From Apoderus coryli (taxonomy: Eukaryota > Arthropoda > Insecta > Coleoptera > Attelabidae), in assembly GCA_911728435.2 (NCBI GenBank), contig OU452198.1, positions 17,952,001-18,016,000 of the forward strand: 64,000 nucleotides of DNA, written 5' to 3'. A program made the position numbers and the translations under genes. Below, piece after piece: positions 33,504-45,356 of the stretch (the first letter of the stretch is position 1; each line of letters opens with the position of its first letter). Under the pieces are notes generated by a model. The model ran no database searches and was not told the origin of the DNA. It saw nothing but the letters and a program-made list of their open reading frames with translations.

Positions 33504-34087
33504 GAGTCAGAGAAGATAACTATATTATTAGTTAAGAATTGCTTGTTACATAAAGCAACAAGACTTTAAGTTATGTTTCACACTACCATGCTTTCACCAG
33601 ACGGCCGTTTCGTCGATCCACGACTCATCATTGGTGATCGGCAGGCAGTGTGACCCAAATTTCCAACATTTACAAAGAGCTTATACTAGCACGAGAATTG
33701 ATTGAGAGAGAGATGTTTTTTTTTTTTTGCGACATCTAGCGTGAACAGGCAATATGCCGGGTGAAACACAGTTCACAACGATAGCCAGGCAAGAAGCAAC
33801 AACTCCATTACATTTCCATTCCATTTCCAACATAACTTAAAGTCAGTCTTGTTGCTTTATGTAACAAGCAATTCTTAAATAAAGCCTCCCTGCTAGGGGA
33901 TTCGGGCGCATCTAGTGTTGGCAATAGGATGTAATGGAGTTGTTGCTTCTTGTCCGGCCATCGTTGTGAACTGTGTTTCACCCGGCATATTGCCTGTTCA
34001 CGCTAGATGTCGCCAAAAACATCTCTCTCTCTCTCTATATTATTAGTTTTACGTATTACGTGAGTCAGAAAAGATAACTATATTATT
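33504..34087. mobile_element. Nested MITE cluster between 26-bp direct repeats
   Basis: A TIR element occupies 33534-33876: left aagaattgcttgttacataa then agcaacaagactttaagtta, right the inverse. A second inverted repeat pairs 33703-33813 with 33929-34036 (agatgt, gcgacatctagcgtgaacag, gcaatatgccgggtgaaaca, tccattacat). The whole is bracketed by gagtcag and aagataactatattatt at 33504-33530 and 34062-34087 (one mismatch). The same family appears at 58017-58210 and its terminus gtaacaagcaattcgtaaaa near 34370. Confidence 0.7.
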
Positions 34088-34099
34088 TGATAGTTGTTT

Positions 34100-35440
34100 A
34101 AGGTTTTCACTATATTTAAGAGCCTCATAAATGGTCCAAAAGTTTGACACTATAAATCAAGGTAATTTAGATTTTCTGATTATATATTTAGGTTTTTATG
34201 GAACAAGGCACATTCTGTATTAGAATCCAATACTGAACACAGGGTGTTCTATTTGACATAATAAAGATGTTGTAGTTTAAATGTATTAATAATAGAACCG
34301 AAAAATCTGAACACCCACTATAGCATTATTGACACTTAAATAATTAATTATTGTTACATCATGTAACAAGCAATTCGTAAAAATAGTTTTGTTTAGTATT
34401 AATAATATTTTTTTTTTTATAAAATCTTGCAATTTAAGAAATATCTATCAACATAAATCAAAACGTTCTCTATTTAGCTATATAGGGAACTTTTATGAAA
34501 GTTTATTTTATTTTTCATACTCAATTCATAAATGTAACGTATAGGGTATTCCTTTTAAAAATGTAAACAAAAATCAAAAAATAAACCCAGTTTTCTCATA
34601 AAACTCCTCCGACGTGAGTGTATAGATGTAACATGGGTATTGCATAATATATTTATGGTATGGAGAGATAATAATAATTCATCCTTTTAGACAAATCATG
34701 TGACTTTTATAGAACTCTCAGTTATGACTTGTATAAATAATGCAAGTTGGCTGCCAAGTGCAATCTTGCATATACAAGTCATGCTAATTTTTAGTGGTCT
34801 TGTGTTGCATAGGGATTTCGTATGCATTTAACTACATACCTACTACAATAATATGTTTCCAAATAATAATTTACCTATTCCACTTTCTGCAAGACATTAA
34901 GGTCAACTCGTTATGAGACACGCATTATAAAACAGGAAAAAATACTTTTAAGTACTTTTATACATTTTATTTTGTTTCTTACAGATATTAAATAATATAG
35001 ACATTACTATTTGATTATTTTTTAATCATAATTAAATGTAATTGATTTTACCTAGGTCTGAAAAAGAATTTTTATTTTCTAAAAACATTATCATCCTCTA
35101 CAAATTATTTTCCTACATAATATAAATCAATTTTTAAATAAATTTAATTAGACTTTAACAACTAATTATTGGTGATTGTTCATAATACATTTTAATTTAA
35201 TTATATAAACAAATGGTAATTATGAGAATAATAAACTGTGTAAGATAGATAATAAGGTAAATAAGTTGTAAAATAAAGTCTGTTGTAAGAAAAGGTATTT
35301 AATTATTAAAACTTTGATATTGGCTAATTACGAATAAGATTGGTATATGCATAATTACACACACATATATATATATAAATAAAATATTACAAGGCCAATG
35401 TCAAGACTGTATGTATACAGAGTATATCAGCAACTTGACG
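34100..35440. other. Unassigned AT-rich interval
   Basis: Apart from the MITE-terminus word near 34370 and short simple repeats (tatata near 35365), I see no gene or structured repeat. Confidence 0.4.
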
Positions 35441-35454
35441 TGATCTACAATTCT

Positions 35455-35940
35455 AAAAAAAATCGGTTGTGTCGCCCCAAAACTTTCCCGACAAGATATA
35501 ATATAATCAAACCTGCGTAACGAAACAGAATTTTAATAATAATAATAATTATTATTATTGTATTATTTTCACTATTTCCAATAAACCAACGGAACAAACT
35601 AAGTACTTTATTCAAAAACTAGAAAAAATAAGTATTGCCAGAACTGGGATTCGAACCCATAACCTTCCGCATACGAAGCGAAGGCTCTATCAATGACGCG
35701 ACTGTACCATCTTTCGGAATATTGTATTTTAATTGTAATGTATATACGTTTCAACTACCTAACTGGTGAAATTTGAACTCGACCCCTACTGTTATTTGAA
35801 AATTTAGCGGTTGTGTCCACCCCTATCACAGGGCTCACGAGTCCAACCAAAAACTAATTGGTTCAGCCTAGGACTGCCCCAAACTCAGATACCAAAATTT
35901 AGCTCATTGGTTAAGTCATTTCCCTGTGCGGGAAAGTAAT
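35455..35940 (-). repeat. Dispersed repeat with tRNA-like module, copy 2
   Basis: On the minus strand: hairpin tttcccgcacagggaaa (35935), the aaccaatgagctaaattttg block, ggggtcgag, then at about 35745-35640 a tRNA-like stretch. That stretch has an A-box-like tggtacagtcg, an anticodon-arm-like ccttcgcttcgtatgcggaa, and a perfect B-box ggttcgaatcc. It is followed by a body with (taa)n/(tta)n and the end ggggcgacacaaccgatttt. It resembles a tRNA-derived SINE embedded in a longer repeat. Confidence 0.6.
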
Positions 35941-36094
35941 TTAAGAAAACCAATTAAAGCAGAGTGTTTTGATTTTATTAAATTCACGTTTTTCCCAATT
36001 GTTTATATAGTTTTAAACCACGCCTTTCGTTGTCTCAGAACAAGTTAAAACATCAAGTAGGTACTCACCGGTACAATGGCAAAACATATATATT

Positions 36095-36835
36095 ATATTT
36101 TTCTTTTTTTGGGATGAGGTTCACAATTTGACACCATTTTTTTTTTTAAACTATTTCTTTAATGGTTTCATGTCATCTTTTTTGTTTCCAACGTTTCGAC
36201 TAGACTCAGCTTGTCATTTTCAAGAAATTCTGAAATTATTCAGTTTACAATCAGTAACATAAAACACTTAAAAATACAACAATGAATGTAATTACAAAGA
36301 TGTATAAACCATTACGTTAACACAAACAAATACAAAAATTACAATACCTTTTTTTTTTTCAATTCAAAAACATTTTTTTCCTTTTTTTCTTCATTTTTTC
36401 TTCTTTTTTTTTCTCATTTTTTTCCCTTTTTTTCCTTTTTTTCTTCTTTTTTTTTCTTTTTTTCCCTTTTCTTTCTTTTTTTTCCTTTTTTTCTTCTTTT
36501 TTTCTTCTTTTTTTTTCTCCTTTTTTTCCCTTTTTTTCTTTTTTTTCCTTTGTTGTTTGTTTTGTTTGTTTGTGAATTGAAAAAAAAAGGTATTGTAATT
36601 TTTGTATTTGTTTGTGTTAACGTAATGGGTTATACATCTTTGTAATTACATTCATTGTTGTATTTTGTGTTTTATGTTACTGATTGTAAACTGAATAATT
36701 TCAGAATTTCTTGAAAATGACAAGCTGAGTCTAGTCGAAAGGTTGGAAAAAAAAAGATGACATGAAACCATTAATAGTTAAAAAAAAAAATTTTTTTGTC
36801 AAATTGTGAACCTCATCCCAAAAAAAGAAAAATAA
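36095..36835. repeat. Foldback element with ~255-bp arms
   Basis: 36095-36350 and 36575-36835 are inverted copies: ttgggatgaggttcacaatt, ggtttcatgtcatctttttt, actagactcagcttgtcatt, acattcattgttgta. The loop is almost all pyrimidine on the plus strand. No coding content. Confidence 0.85.
36373..36551 (+). other. Homopyrimidine tract, about 179 nt
   Basis: Only C and T except two A residues (36393 and 36416). It is made of irregular ttttttcc/ttctt units and forms the loop of the foldback at 36095-36835. Confidence 0.9.
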
Positions 36836-37329
36836 AAGAAATTGAAGATCAAGGTTCAAGAATAATAAATAAGAAAAAAAAAAGATATATATTATAGTTA
36901 TTTTCATTGAAAAAAAAAGTACCTATATCTAGCTATTAGATATTTCCACTATTTTAATCCTTATATTCCACAAAATCTATAATCTCATTTACTAAGATAA
37001 TAATAATAAAAGAGTAGGAGCAAGAAAAACAGGAACAATAAAAAGCCCAGTCCCAGAAAAGAAATAAAATCTCTAAAAATACAACGAACTTCCAGAAAGT
37101 TCTCTGGCAAAAATACTTTTACTTTTTTTCTGCCTATGCATGAGCTGAAACAGACTTTTTGGAACCTTCTTTTAATTTAATACCCCGGAATTATTCATAT
37201 CATTCATAATCGTAGTTTTATAGAAACAATAGGTCTGGATAAATCTGTCAAATTTAAACTATTTGGTCCTTTGCGTGAACGAGGTTAAACTAGTATAGTA
37301 TTTTGCTTGAACCTTGTTACAATTTTTTT

Positions 37330-37588
37330 AATCTTTTCCTTTCTTGGGATTTAAGGTTCTATTTTATAAGCGATTTTTTTTTCTTTTGGAATATTTTTAT
37401 TTCATGTCAATAATACAACGTTTCGGCTTATTAGCCTTCATAGAATGATGTTGGTAAGAAAAGAGATGTACCTAAAGAAGGCTAATAAGCCGAAACGTTG
37501 TACTATTGACATGAAATAAAAATATTTCAAGAGAAAAAAATTCGCTTATAAAATAGAATCTTAAATCCTAAGAAAGGGAAAGAATAAA
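37330..37588. repeat. Foldback element with ~110-bp arms
   Basis: 37330-37439 pairs with 37477-37588: ctattttataagcgattttt, atttttatttcatgtcaata, acaacgtttcggcttattag. The loop is under 40 bp. It would form a near-complete hairpin if transcribed. Confidence 0.85.
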
Positions 37589-37899
37589 GAATTAGTTCTG
37601 TGGTTGGTTGGCGATGGAGGGTGCATCATTGGTTATTTGGTGCCAAATGAGTGTAAGATATCCGTATCGCTATTTAAGTTTGAAAATTTATGTTGACTCT
37701 CTGGTTTTACGTTGATAAAAGGAAGGTGCATTAACAATCAAGTTGGAATTTTCGAACTGCCCAGGCAGATAAAAATCCAATGGAAGGGCAGGTAAAGAAT
37801 AGTAAATTCATTAACATTAAAATAATAATAATAACTAATGAAGAAATTAAACTAATTATTTAAATAATAAACGCTTTATACATGACAAATTTGTATGGA

Positions 37900-38760
37900 A
37901 TATATCCAAATCATTGTCATTGTCAACTTAAAACGATTTAAGAATGTATCATCTGGAAATACAATAACTGGAAACTCCATCGCTACGATAGACGTTTAGC
38001 AAAACGACGCTGGATATGTTCAATACTCCTCGAATGAAATTCACATGTAGGATTCCACACATCAGAGGCATACTTCAACTTAACCCTAACAAATGCATTG
38101 AATAAAGCAATAAGTGTTTGAGGTCACCTAAGATCCCTCGCGTTACGCATGAAAAAACTCTGATACGATGCTCAAGTCATATACTTAATTATAATGTTCC
38201 ATAAAGTAAAGTTGCTATCAAAGAAAATCCCCAAATTTTTAATGCGATCACAAACGATCAATGGAGAATAATTGTGAATGAAATACAAATAAGTTATATT
38301 CGATATTCAAATAAAAATTGTTGTGAACACACCACTCATAAATAATCTTGTTTAGGTCTTTCTGAATATGAATATGAAGTATATCATGAAGTCATCGTTA
38401 TACAAGAGCGAACCACTAGTCAAGACACTGGAAATATCCTCAATAAAGCACAAAAACAACAATGGCCCCAACACAGAACCTTGGTGGACTCCTGAAGTCA
38501 CTAGAATATTGACAGATCTGAACCCTCTATACTCAACATATTGATAATATGAACCCAAAAGAAGATGCAAGGAGTTGGATATACGACACAATTTAGCCAT
38601 CAAGCCACTATGATCAAGTCTGTCAAAGGCCTTGGAAAAGCCAGTATAGATAAGATCTACCTGACCTCCATTATCAAGTTGTTCACTCAGAAACTGTGTT
38701 AAAACCAATAAGTTGGTCGATTTACAACGCTACGTCCCGCGAAGACACCATGTTGCACAG
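37900..38760 (-). pseudogene. LINE reverse transcriptase fragment
   Basis: 38708-38352 reads QLDNGGQVDLIYTGFSKAFD (the F-x-K-A-F-D box, catalytic Asp retained), then SGVHQGSVLGPLLFLCF and LLYNDDFMIYF, where the YADD box has become YNDD. The C-terminal part continues in other frames to about 37930 (ASDVWNPTCEFHSRSIEHIQ, RRFAKRLS). The 5' end is truncated, and the fragment is broken by stops. Jockey-like. Confidence 0.8.
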
Positions 38761-39038
38761 TTGAAATTTGTCGTGCAGCAAAACTCAAACCTTCGCAAAA
38801 CATGACTGAATTGATATAGGACGATAATTTCCTACATCATGTTTATCTCCCTTCTTTATATTACTATATATTTTTTTATATTTTGTGAGTTTTACGAGAA
38901 AATCAATGTTTTTAAATTAATTTTCTGAATATTAATAATTTTAACACCAGTAGTTATGGGTTGATCTTTTCTTTTTTTTTTTCATGATTATAACAGGAGA
39001 ATAAAGACAAACTTGCGAACTTATTATCATCAGTTATA

Positions 39039-40599
39039 CAGGGTGAGTCACGAGGAACTGTACATACTTCTATCATAAGTAGAGCCACGTTAGGGGATTA
39101 TCAAATGACCATTAAAAAATGTCTCCTTGTTTTGATTATTAATATACAGGGTGAATTATGGATCTTCAGCAAAACAATGTTTCGTCATATCTTTTCAATG
39201 ATTTAGTCGATTTATCTCATTTTTTTATAAAAGTGTGTACTGGTGTCTGGCAACTGAAGAAGAAGAATTGAAAAATCCAGGTCCGTCTTCGAGAAAATTA
39301 GTGGGACTGCTTCATATGCAACACTTCACCCTGCATATGATTTTTCAAAAATCTGATGTAAATTGTTCAGAGGGCATAAATAGATAGTTAGACCTGGGTA
39401 TTTGAATTTTATTCACTCACCTCACATTTCCAATTAAAGATTCAATTTAGAGTCAAATTGAAAATTGGCAGTAATGAAATATCTTACTGTATCATAATGT
39501 TTAGTTATTAAAAAGAAATCTTCAAAATAAACATAAAGGACACACACTGTGCTCCAGTATAGTGAATACCATAATTTGAGTTGATTTACAGGACTGGATT
39601 TAAACATCTGGCATATCTGGTTCATCCCAATAATTCACCATGTATGTAACTTTTTCCACCCGTAATAGAAAGAAAACAGATAAAAAATGTTTGTAATAAC
39701 CTAGTTTTCTTATTTGTTTGAGGAGAACTCATGTGTCTAATTATTTTAATCGGAATGAAATGATAACAAGCCAGGGAAATGTTTATTCATAAATTAAGAA
39801 ATAAAATAAAAAACAATAACCAAACAATAAAACAGTTTTAACAATGTGGAACAAAATAAAAAACAATTTAATAAACATACGCGGCAACAGCTCATTAACA
39901 GAATTATTCACTGTTGCAATATTATCACAAATGACCCACTGACAATCAGAAAATCAAGAAAAGTGTATTGAAGCAGATGGATTTCGTTTTGAACATCTTT
40001 TATAATCGAAATGTTCATTAAATTGTTTTTTACTTTGTTCCATATTGTTCCACATTGTTAAAACTGTTTTATTGTTCAGTTGTTGTTATTTATTTTACGA
40101 ATAAACATTTCCCTGGCTTGTTCATTTCATTCCGATTAAAATAATTTGACCCATGAGTTTTCCTCAAACAAATAAGAAAACTAGGTTATTACAAACATTT
40201 TTTATCTGTTTTCTGTCTATTACGGGTGGAAAGAGTTACATACAGGGTGAATTATTGGGATGAACCAGATATGCCAGATATTTAAATCCGGCCCTGTAAA
40301 TCAATTCAAATTATGATATTTACCATACTGGAGCACAATGTGTGTTGTTTCTGTTTATTTTGAAGATTTTTTTAATAACTAAACATTATGATACAGTAAG
40401 ATATTTCATTATTGCCAATTTTCAATTTGACTCATTGAAAAGATATGACGAACCATTGTTTTGGTGAAGATCCATAATTCACCCTGTATATTGATAATCA
40501 AAACAAGGAGACATTTTTTAATGGTCATTTGATAATCCCCTAACGTGCCTCTACTTATGGTAGAAGTATGTACAGTTCCTCATGTCGTGACTCGCTCTG
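39039..40599. mobile_element. Foldback element, 1.56 kb, with TA flanks
   Basis: Left arm 39039-39876 and right arm 40014-40599 are inverted copies with ends cagggtgagtcacg and cgtgactcgctctg, flanked by TA on both sides as in mariner-type MITEs. The left arm carries 250 bp (39200-39449) absent from the right; both edges of the missing piece read ttcaat. The left arm also contains a second aattcaccatgtat-type internal end. The left breakpoint of the 7-kb duplication is inside the left arm at 39817. From 40600 to 41100 no other feature is seen. Confidence 0.8.
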
Positions 40600-41104
40600 T
40601 ATACAAAATGTCATTCTCTTAAATTCTTCCAAATTAAATGAAAAACATTTTGCCCTAACATTAAAGGTAGGGAATGAGATAATAAACAAAATATATTAAG
40701 AAACTCCCATTTCCTATCTTTTCCTGAGAAATTACAATTTAAAATGGGTGTAAATAAATAAAGTGCCAGAAAACTGAAGACGTAATTCTCTGTTTATTTC
40801 CAGAATTGTTTATTTCCATAATGAAGACATTATCACAATCTTTAGGAGCAAGTAAAAACTATTCAAATCGCGTGCATACATTTTTGATCTAATTTTCTAA
40901 TAAAATAAATATTTTTGTATTCCAACATCATTATTAATTTTAGAATAATTGATATAGGTACATACATACATTCTCATAAAATCGCACAATCAACGATAAA
41001 ACTTCTTTTGAGAACTTCAAGTATGTTGATTTGGAAATGATTCACGACGAATACAAAGTATTAATTTTATGAAATAATCCATTCAAAGAGGAGCGATGAT
41101 TAAT

Positions 41105-42092
41105 ATATAAATCAAACGGCGTCTGCTCCACAAAACAAATATATTTTTATTTCAAAAATCAAGGCACATTGCCTATGTCAGTCACACATGTTTCGAGAAA
41201 ATTATTCTCATCATCAGTGACAATCAAGTACAAGATGAACAATTTCAGTTTCTAATGTAACATATTCTAAAATAAGAGATAAGTAAACTTTACAATGTGT
41301 ACAACAATTTGAACATTAGATGTTTCTTACCATTTTGTGAAAAAGGTTATGTGAAGATTTTATGTAATTTAATTAAAATACTACTTATAAATAATTTATA
41401 TGAATTCAAAATTAAAATAAAAATTTTTTAAAATAAATTAGAAATTAACATTTTTTGATGGCATAATGCCTTTTTTTAATACTTCTTTTTATATATCATT
41501 ACTGATGTTTTTAATATTTTAAGAGAGATTTTGGATTTTAAAATATGTGTAACATGTGTAGCTAATAATGGTGAATAACAATTGTTATTAACAAATTGTT
41601 GAGGTTATGTTTATACAAATTCTTCTTATCAATATAACAATAACAATTGTCATTCACCATTATTTTAAAATCCAAAATCTCTCTTAAAATATTAAAAACA
41701 TCAGTAAAGATATATAAAAAGAAGTATTAAAAAAAGGCATTATGCCATCAAAAAATATTAATTTCTAATTTATTTTAAAAAATTTTTATTTTAATTTTGA
41801 ATTCATATAAAACTGTATTTTAATTAAATTACATAAAATCTTCACATAACCTTTTTCACAAAATGGTAAGAAACATCTAATGTTCAAATTGTTGTACACA
41901 TTGTAAAGTTTACTTATCTCTTATTTTAGAATATGTTACATTAGAAACTGAAATTGTTCATCTTGTACTTGATTGTCACTGATGATGAGAATAATTTTCT
42001 CGAAACATGTGTGACTGACATAGGCAATGTGCCTTGATTTTTGAAATAAAAATATATTTGTTTTGTGGAGCAGACGCCGTTTGATTTATATA
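41105..42092. mobile_element. Foldback element, ~1 kb, in duplication copy 1
   Basis: Arms of about 460-490 bp: cggcgtctgctccacaaaac outermost, then acattgcctatgtcagtcac, acatgtttcgagaaaattat, ggcataatgcctttttttaa, and aaaatccaaaatctctctta near the centre. The centre is a short AT-rich loop with a 22-bp extra piece on the left. The word tacaaagtattaa occurs near both ends (41055 and 42090). Confidence 0.85.
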
Positions 42093-43224
42093 CAAAGTAT
42101 TAAAATCGTGCAGTTTTTATGTTTACTTACTTTAGGACCCCGTAATAAAGACGCACTTTGAATGTTGTTAGAATTAGAGTTTTTGGAAACTACTTACCCT
42201 ATAGAAATAATTGTATTAAACATAAAGACGCTAGTAAACGATGTTACTTGTTTTATTAATTTATTGAGTACTACTGCACTGCCTAATTCAAAATTGATAA
42301 TAGATAATTAAACAAAATATTACCTTTCTATTACGGTACAAATTTAAACAATTTCCAAATATTTATATTATAGTCCAAAATTTCGTTCGCAGGCTTCTGA
42401 AGTCACTTTTCTACACTATTTCAATCATTACGCAATTTACGTACATAAAATCGAGCAACACCAACTAATATTATAGAAAGTCTACTTCTTACACCCGCGT
42501 AAACATAATTGAATATTTTTGTTGGCTTAGGTTTGTCGGAAAAACTCTTTTAGAGGGATCCGAACAAAGTATCACTTATTCTTATATGATCTCCCACCCG
42601 TTTATATAATATGTAAAAAGCTTTCATACCTGATTCGTTATAGCAGAAAGTAACCTTGCTATCAGTTTTTTATTTTAAGGTTGTATCTAATAATTTGCTT
42701 TATTTAAATATGTCGTGTGTAGGTATATTACCGGAAATCTAAAGTGAAAGAAAAATTCTTTTAAATATCCCTTCAAAACGAACACAATAAAATAGGTAGG
42801 GTTGTTATTGTTTCAGGATATTTTATAAATTAATAATAATTAATATTTTCTGAAGTAATCCATCTTCGAGAGGAGAAAAATAGAGAATTTAAGAAAATAA
42901 ATTTAGATTTTTTCGGTATGTGACCAGGCTGTCCCCACTATCAAGATCTAGGTATGTGTATACAGGGTTTATCTAAACACACACAGAAAAGATGTATAGG
43001 ATAATTCTGTGATGAAAATTGAGGAACGTCTCTGTTATAAAATGTTTTGAAAATCCGTTCCCTGAAAAAAAAATTTGTTTGACTTTTTTATTTTTCTGTA
43101 TATTATGCTAAAGCGAAGAAACTTGGTCAAACGTATTTTTCAACAAAATGAAACTTTTTTAACTCTGAAGTATGTTTGTAAGAACTTTCCCGTTAAGACA
43201 TAAAGTGTCTGACAAGCCAAATTA

Positions 43225-43760
43225 TGTTTTTTATAATAATAATAATAATAAACAGTTTATTTGTCATATAGAAAGAAAAATTTACAATGCATAACGTGTA
43301 AACATAATAAAAACGCAATCACAATTACAATATAGCAACCGCAATCATAACTACAAGAAGCCAAAAAATAACTGCAAAAGGGGTTAGAAGCCAGTAAAAC
43401 TGATTTTGATATTCTAACCCGTACGGAAAAATTCACACTTTATACTACTACATCTATAACAGTTCCCGAAAACTTACAATTAACTAAATCAATTTGAGCT
43501 GCAATGAATACAAAGAAAGAAAAACAACAAAAGAAAACAAAATTAAAATAAAATTAAATTTGAAATCATAACCACTACACAATATGAAAATTAAAGCAAA
43601 TTTAATAGATTTCTTCTAAGAAGTACACGAAACGTTGTTATTTTATAAGTCTTAAAATTGTGAGGAATTCCATTGTAGATGCTATAGACGTTATAGGAAA
43701 AGTATCGCTCGAATAACAAGGTGCGATGAGCTGGAGGAGACAACAACAATATCTCCAAGA
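43225..43760 (-). pseudogene. LINE 3' end with (taa)n tail, duplication copy 1
   Basis: On the minus strand ILEILLLSPPAHRTLLFERY and IYNGIPHNFKTYKITTFRVL can be read, followed by a short 3' UTR and a (tta)n tail at about 43228-43250. It is the last ~60 codons of a LINE ORF2. An identical copy lies at 50200-50735. Confidence 0.65.
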
Positions 43761-43884
43761 TTTTTCGAAAACTAAAGAGTTACATGAGAAAAACATGTCA
43801 TCTTCGTCATTAGCATTCAGTCATTCATTGGGCAATTTTTCTGTTAAATTTAAGAAAAAATTTTTTTTTCGTTTTTGACTTTTT

Positions 43885-44935
43885 TTTTACACTATTTTCG
43901 AACGCCTGTGTGAACCAGTTCATTTATGTCACTATGAAAAAATTATTCCGTACTCCGAATAAATTTGGGAAGTATTTATTTTTTTATTTTGACCCCTTTT
44001 ACACTATTTATGAACGCCTATGAAAACATGTTATTTATAACACATTTTATAGGTTATATTCTATCAAAGCTATAAATAACTAGTCAATATTTCTGCTATG
44101 TTTATGTTTTTTTTCGAATGTCAATGTGGTCTAATTGTGTAGGTTAAATATTTTAGGTTATGTTTAATTAAACGCACAAAAAATTATTCAATATTTCGGA
44201 TACATTTAAGAATTATGATTTTTTAAATTTTTGAACCCTCTTTTAAACCCCTTGCCTACGCTCAATGTTAATCACCACCTATGAATATCCTGTAGTATTT
44301 TCGTACCAAATGTGGTTAAACTCCGTTAAGTGGTTTTTGAGTTATCACGGCCCTTTTATAGAATTTTCACGAACGCCTATGGTACAATAATTTTTGTCGT
44401 GTATTTTTAACACCAATTCAACTAGTTAAATATAGAAATTTTTATATATTTTTTTTATTTTACCCTTTTTTCTCCTATTTACGAACGCCTATGTAAATAA
44501 AAATGTTATGCTGCATTTTTTAGGTTATCTTATATCAAAGCTATATAATATAATTAGCCAATTTTTCTGGTATATTTGGGAAACATTTTTTTTTAGTTTT
44601 TGAACCTTTTTTTAGACTATTTTCGAACGCCTGTGTAAATCAGTTCTTTTATGTAACGTTTTTAGGTTATATTCTATCACAACTATGAAAAATTATTCCA
44701 TATTTCAAATAATTTTAGGAATTTTTTTTTTCCACTATTTTCGAACGCCTATGAAAGTAAGTTATTTATGACAAATTTTATAGGTTATATTCTATTAAAG
44801 CTATAAATAATTAGTTAATATTTCTGCTATGTTTAAGAAGTACGTTTTTTTTTTATATTTTTTACCCCATTTTACACATTTTTTGACCAATGTGGTCTAA
44901 TATTTTATGTTCAATATTTTAGGTTATATTCAATC
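43885..44935. repeat. Diverged tandem repeats in duplication copy 1
   Basis: The words ttcgaacgcctatg or tgtg (near 43900, 44020, 44370, 44485, 44625, 44745) and aggttatattctatcaaagc then tat(a)aataa (near 44050, 44520, 44660, 44780) alternate. This gives irregular units of about 120-220 bp, a decayed satellite-like array. Identical copy at 50860-51910. Confidence 0.7.
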
Positions 44936-45205
44936 AAATGCGTACAAAATTATTCAATATTTCGGATAAGTTTAAGAACTATGAATTTTTTGAATTTTTA
45001 AACTCTCTTTTACAACTCTTGCCTACGCTCAATCTTTCCCAAAATGTAATCAGCTCCTTGCCATGTCCTGTAGTATTTTTGTACCAAATTTGGTTAAAAT
45101 CTGTTAAGTGGTTTTTGCGTTTTCGTGCATATATAGACAGACAGACATTTTTTTAAAACTACTTATATATGTATAAAATGACCAAAAACAAGTATTTCCG
45201 GTCAA

Positions 45206-45356
45206 ATTAAAAAATAGTATATTGTGCAACGAACATGAAATGACATATATTTCCTACGAGTATGATCGTTTGCAGCATGAGCCTGCGGCTCATGCTGCAA
45301 ATCATACGAGTAGGAAATGGTCATTTCATGTGAGTTTCACACTATACTTTTTCTAC
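45206..45356. repeat. Strong hairpin, ~70-bp arms, duplication copy 1
   Basis: Left arm: atgaaatgac, tttcctacgagtatgat, tttgcagcatgagcc. Right arm: ggctcatgctgcaaa, atcatacgagtaggaaa, gtcatttcat, with three bases (tgc) at the tip. Nearby agtcgtagaaaaa (45796) inverts tttttctacgact (45350), so it may be one end of a longer element. Identical copy at 52181-52331. Confidence 0.85.

Noticed and set aside
35640..35745. Possible tRNA gene on the minus strand (B-box ggttcgaatcc, anticodon-like arm)
   Set aside because: The anticodon stem has an extra base and the 5' and 3' acceptor strands do not pair, so it is a tRNA-like module and not a working tRNA.
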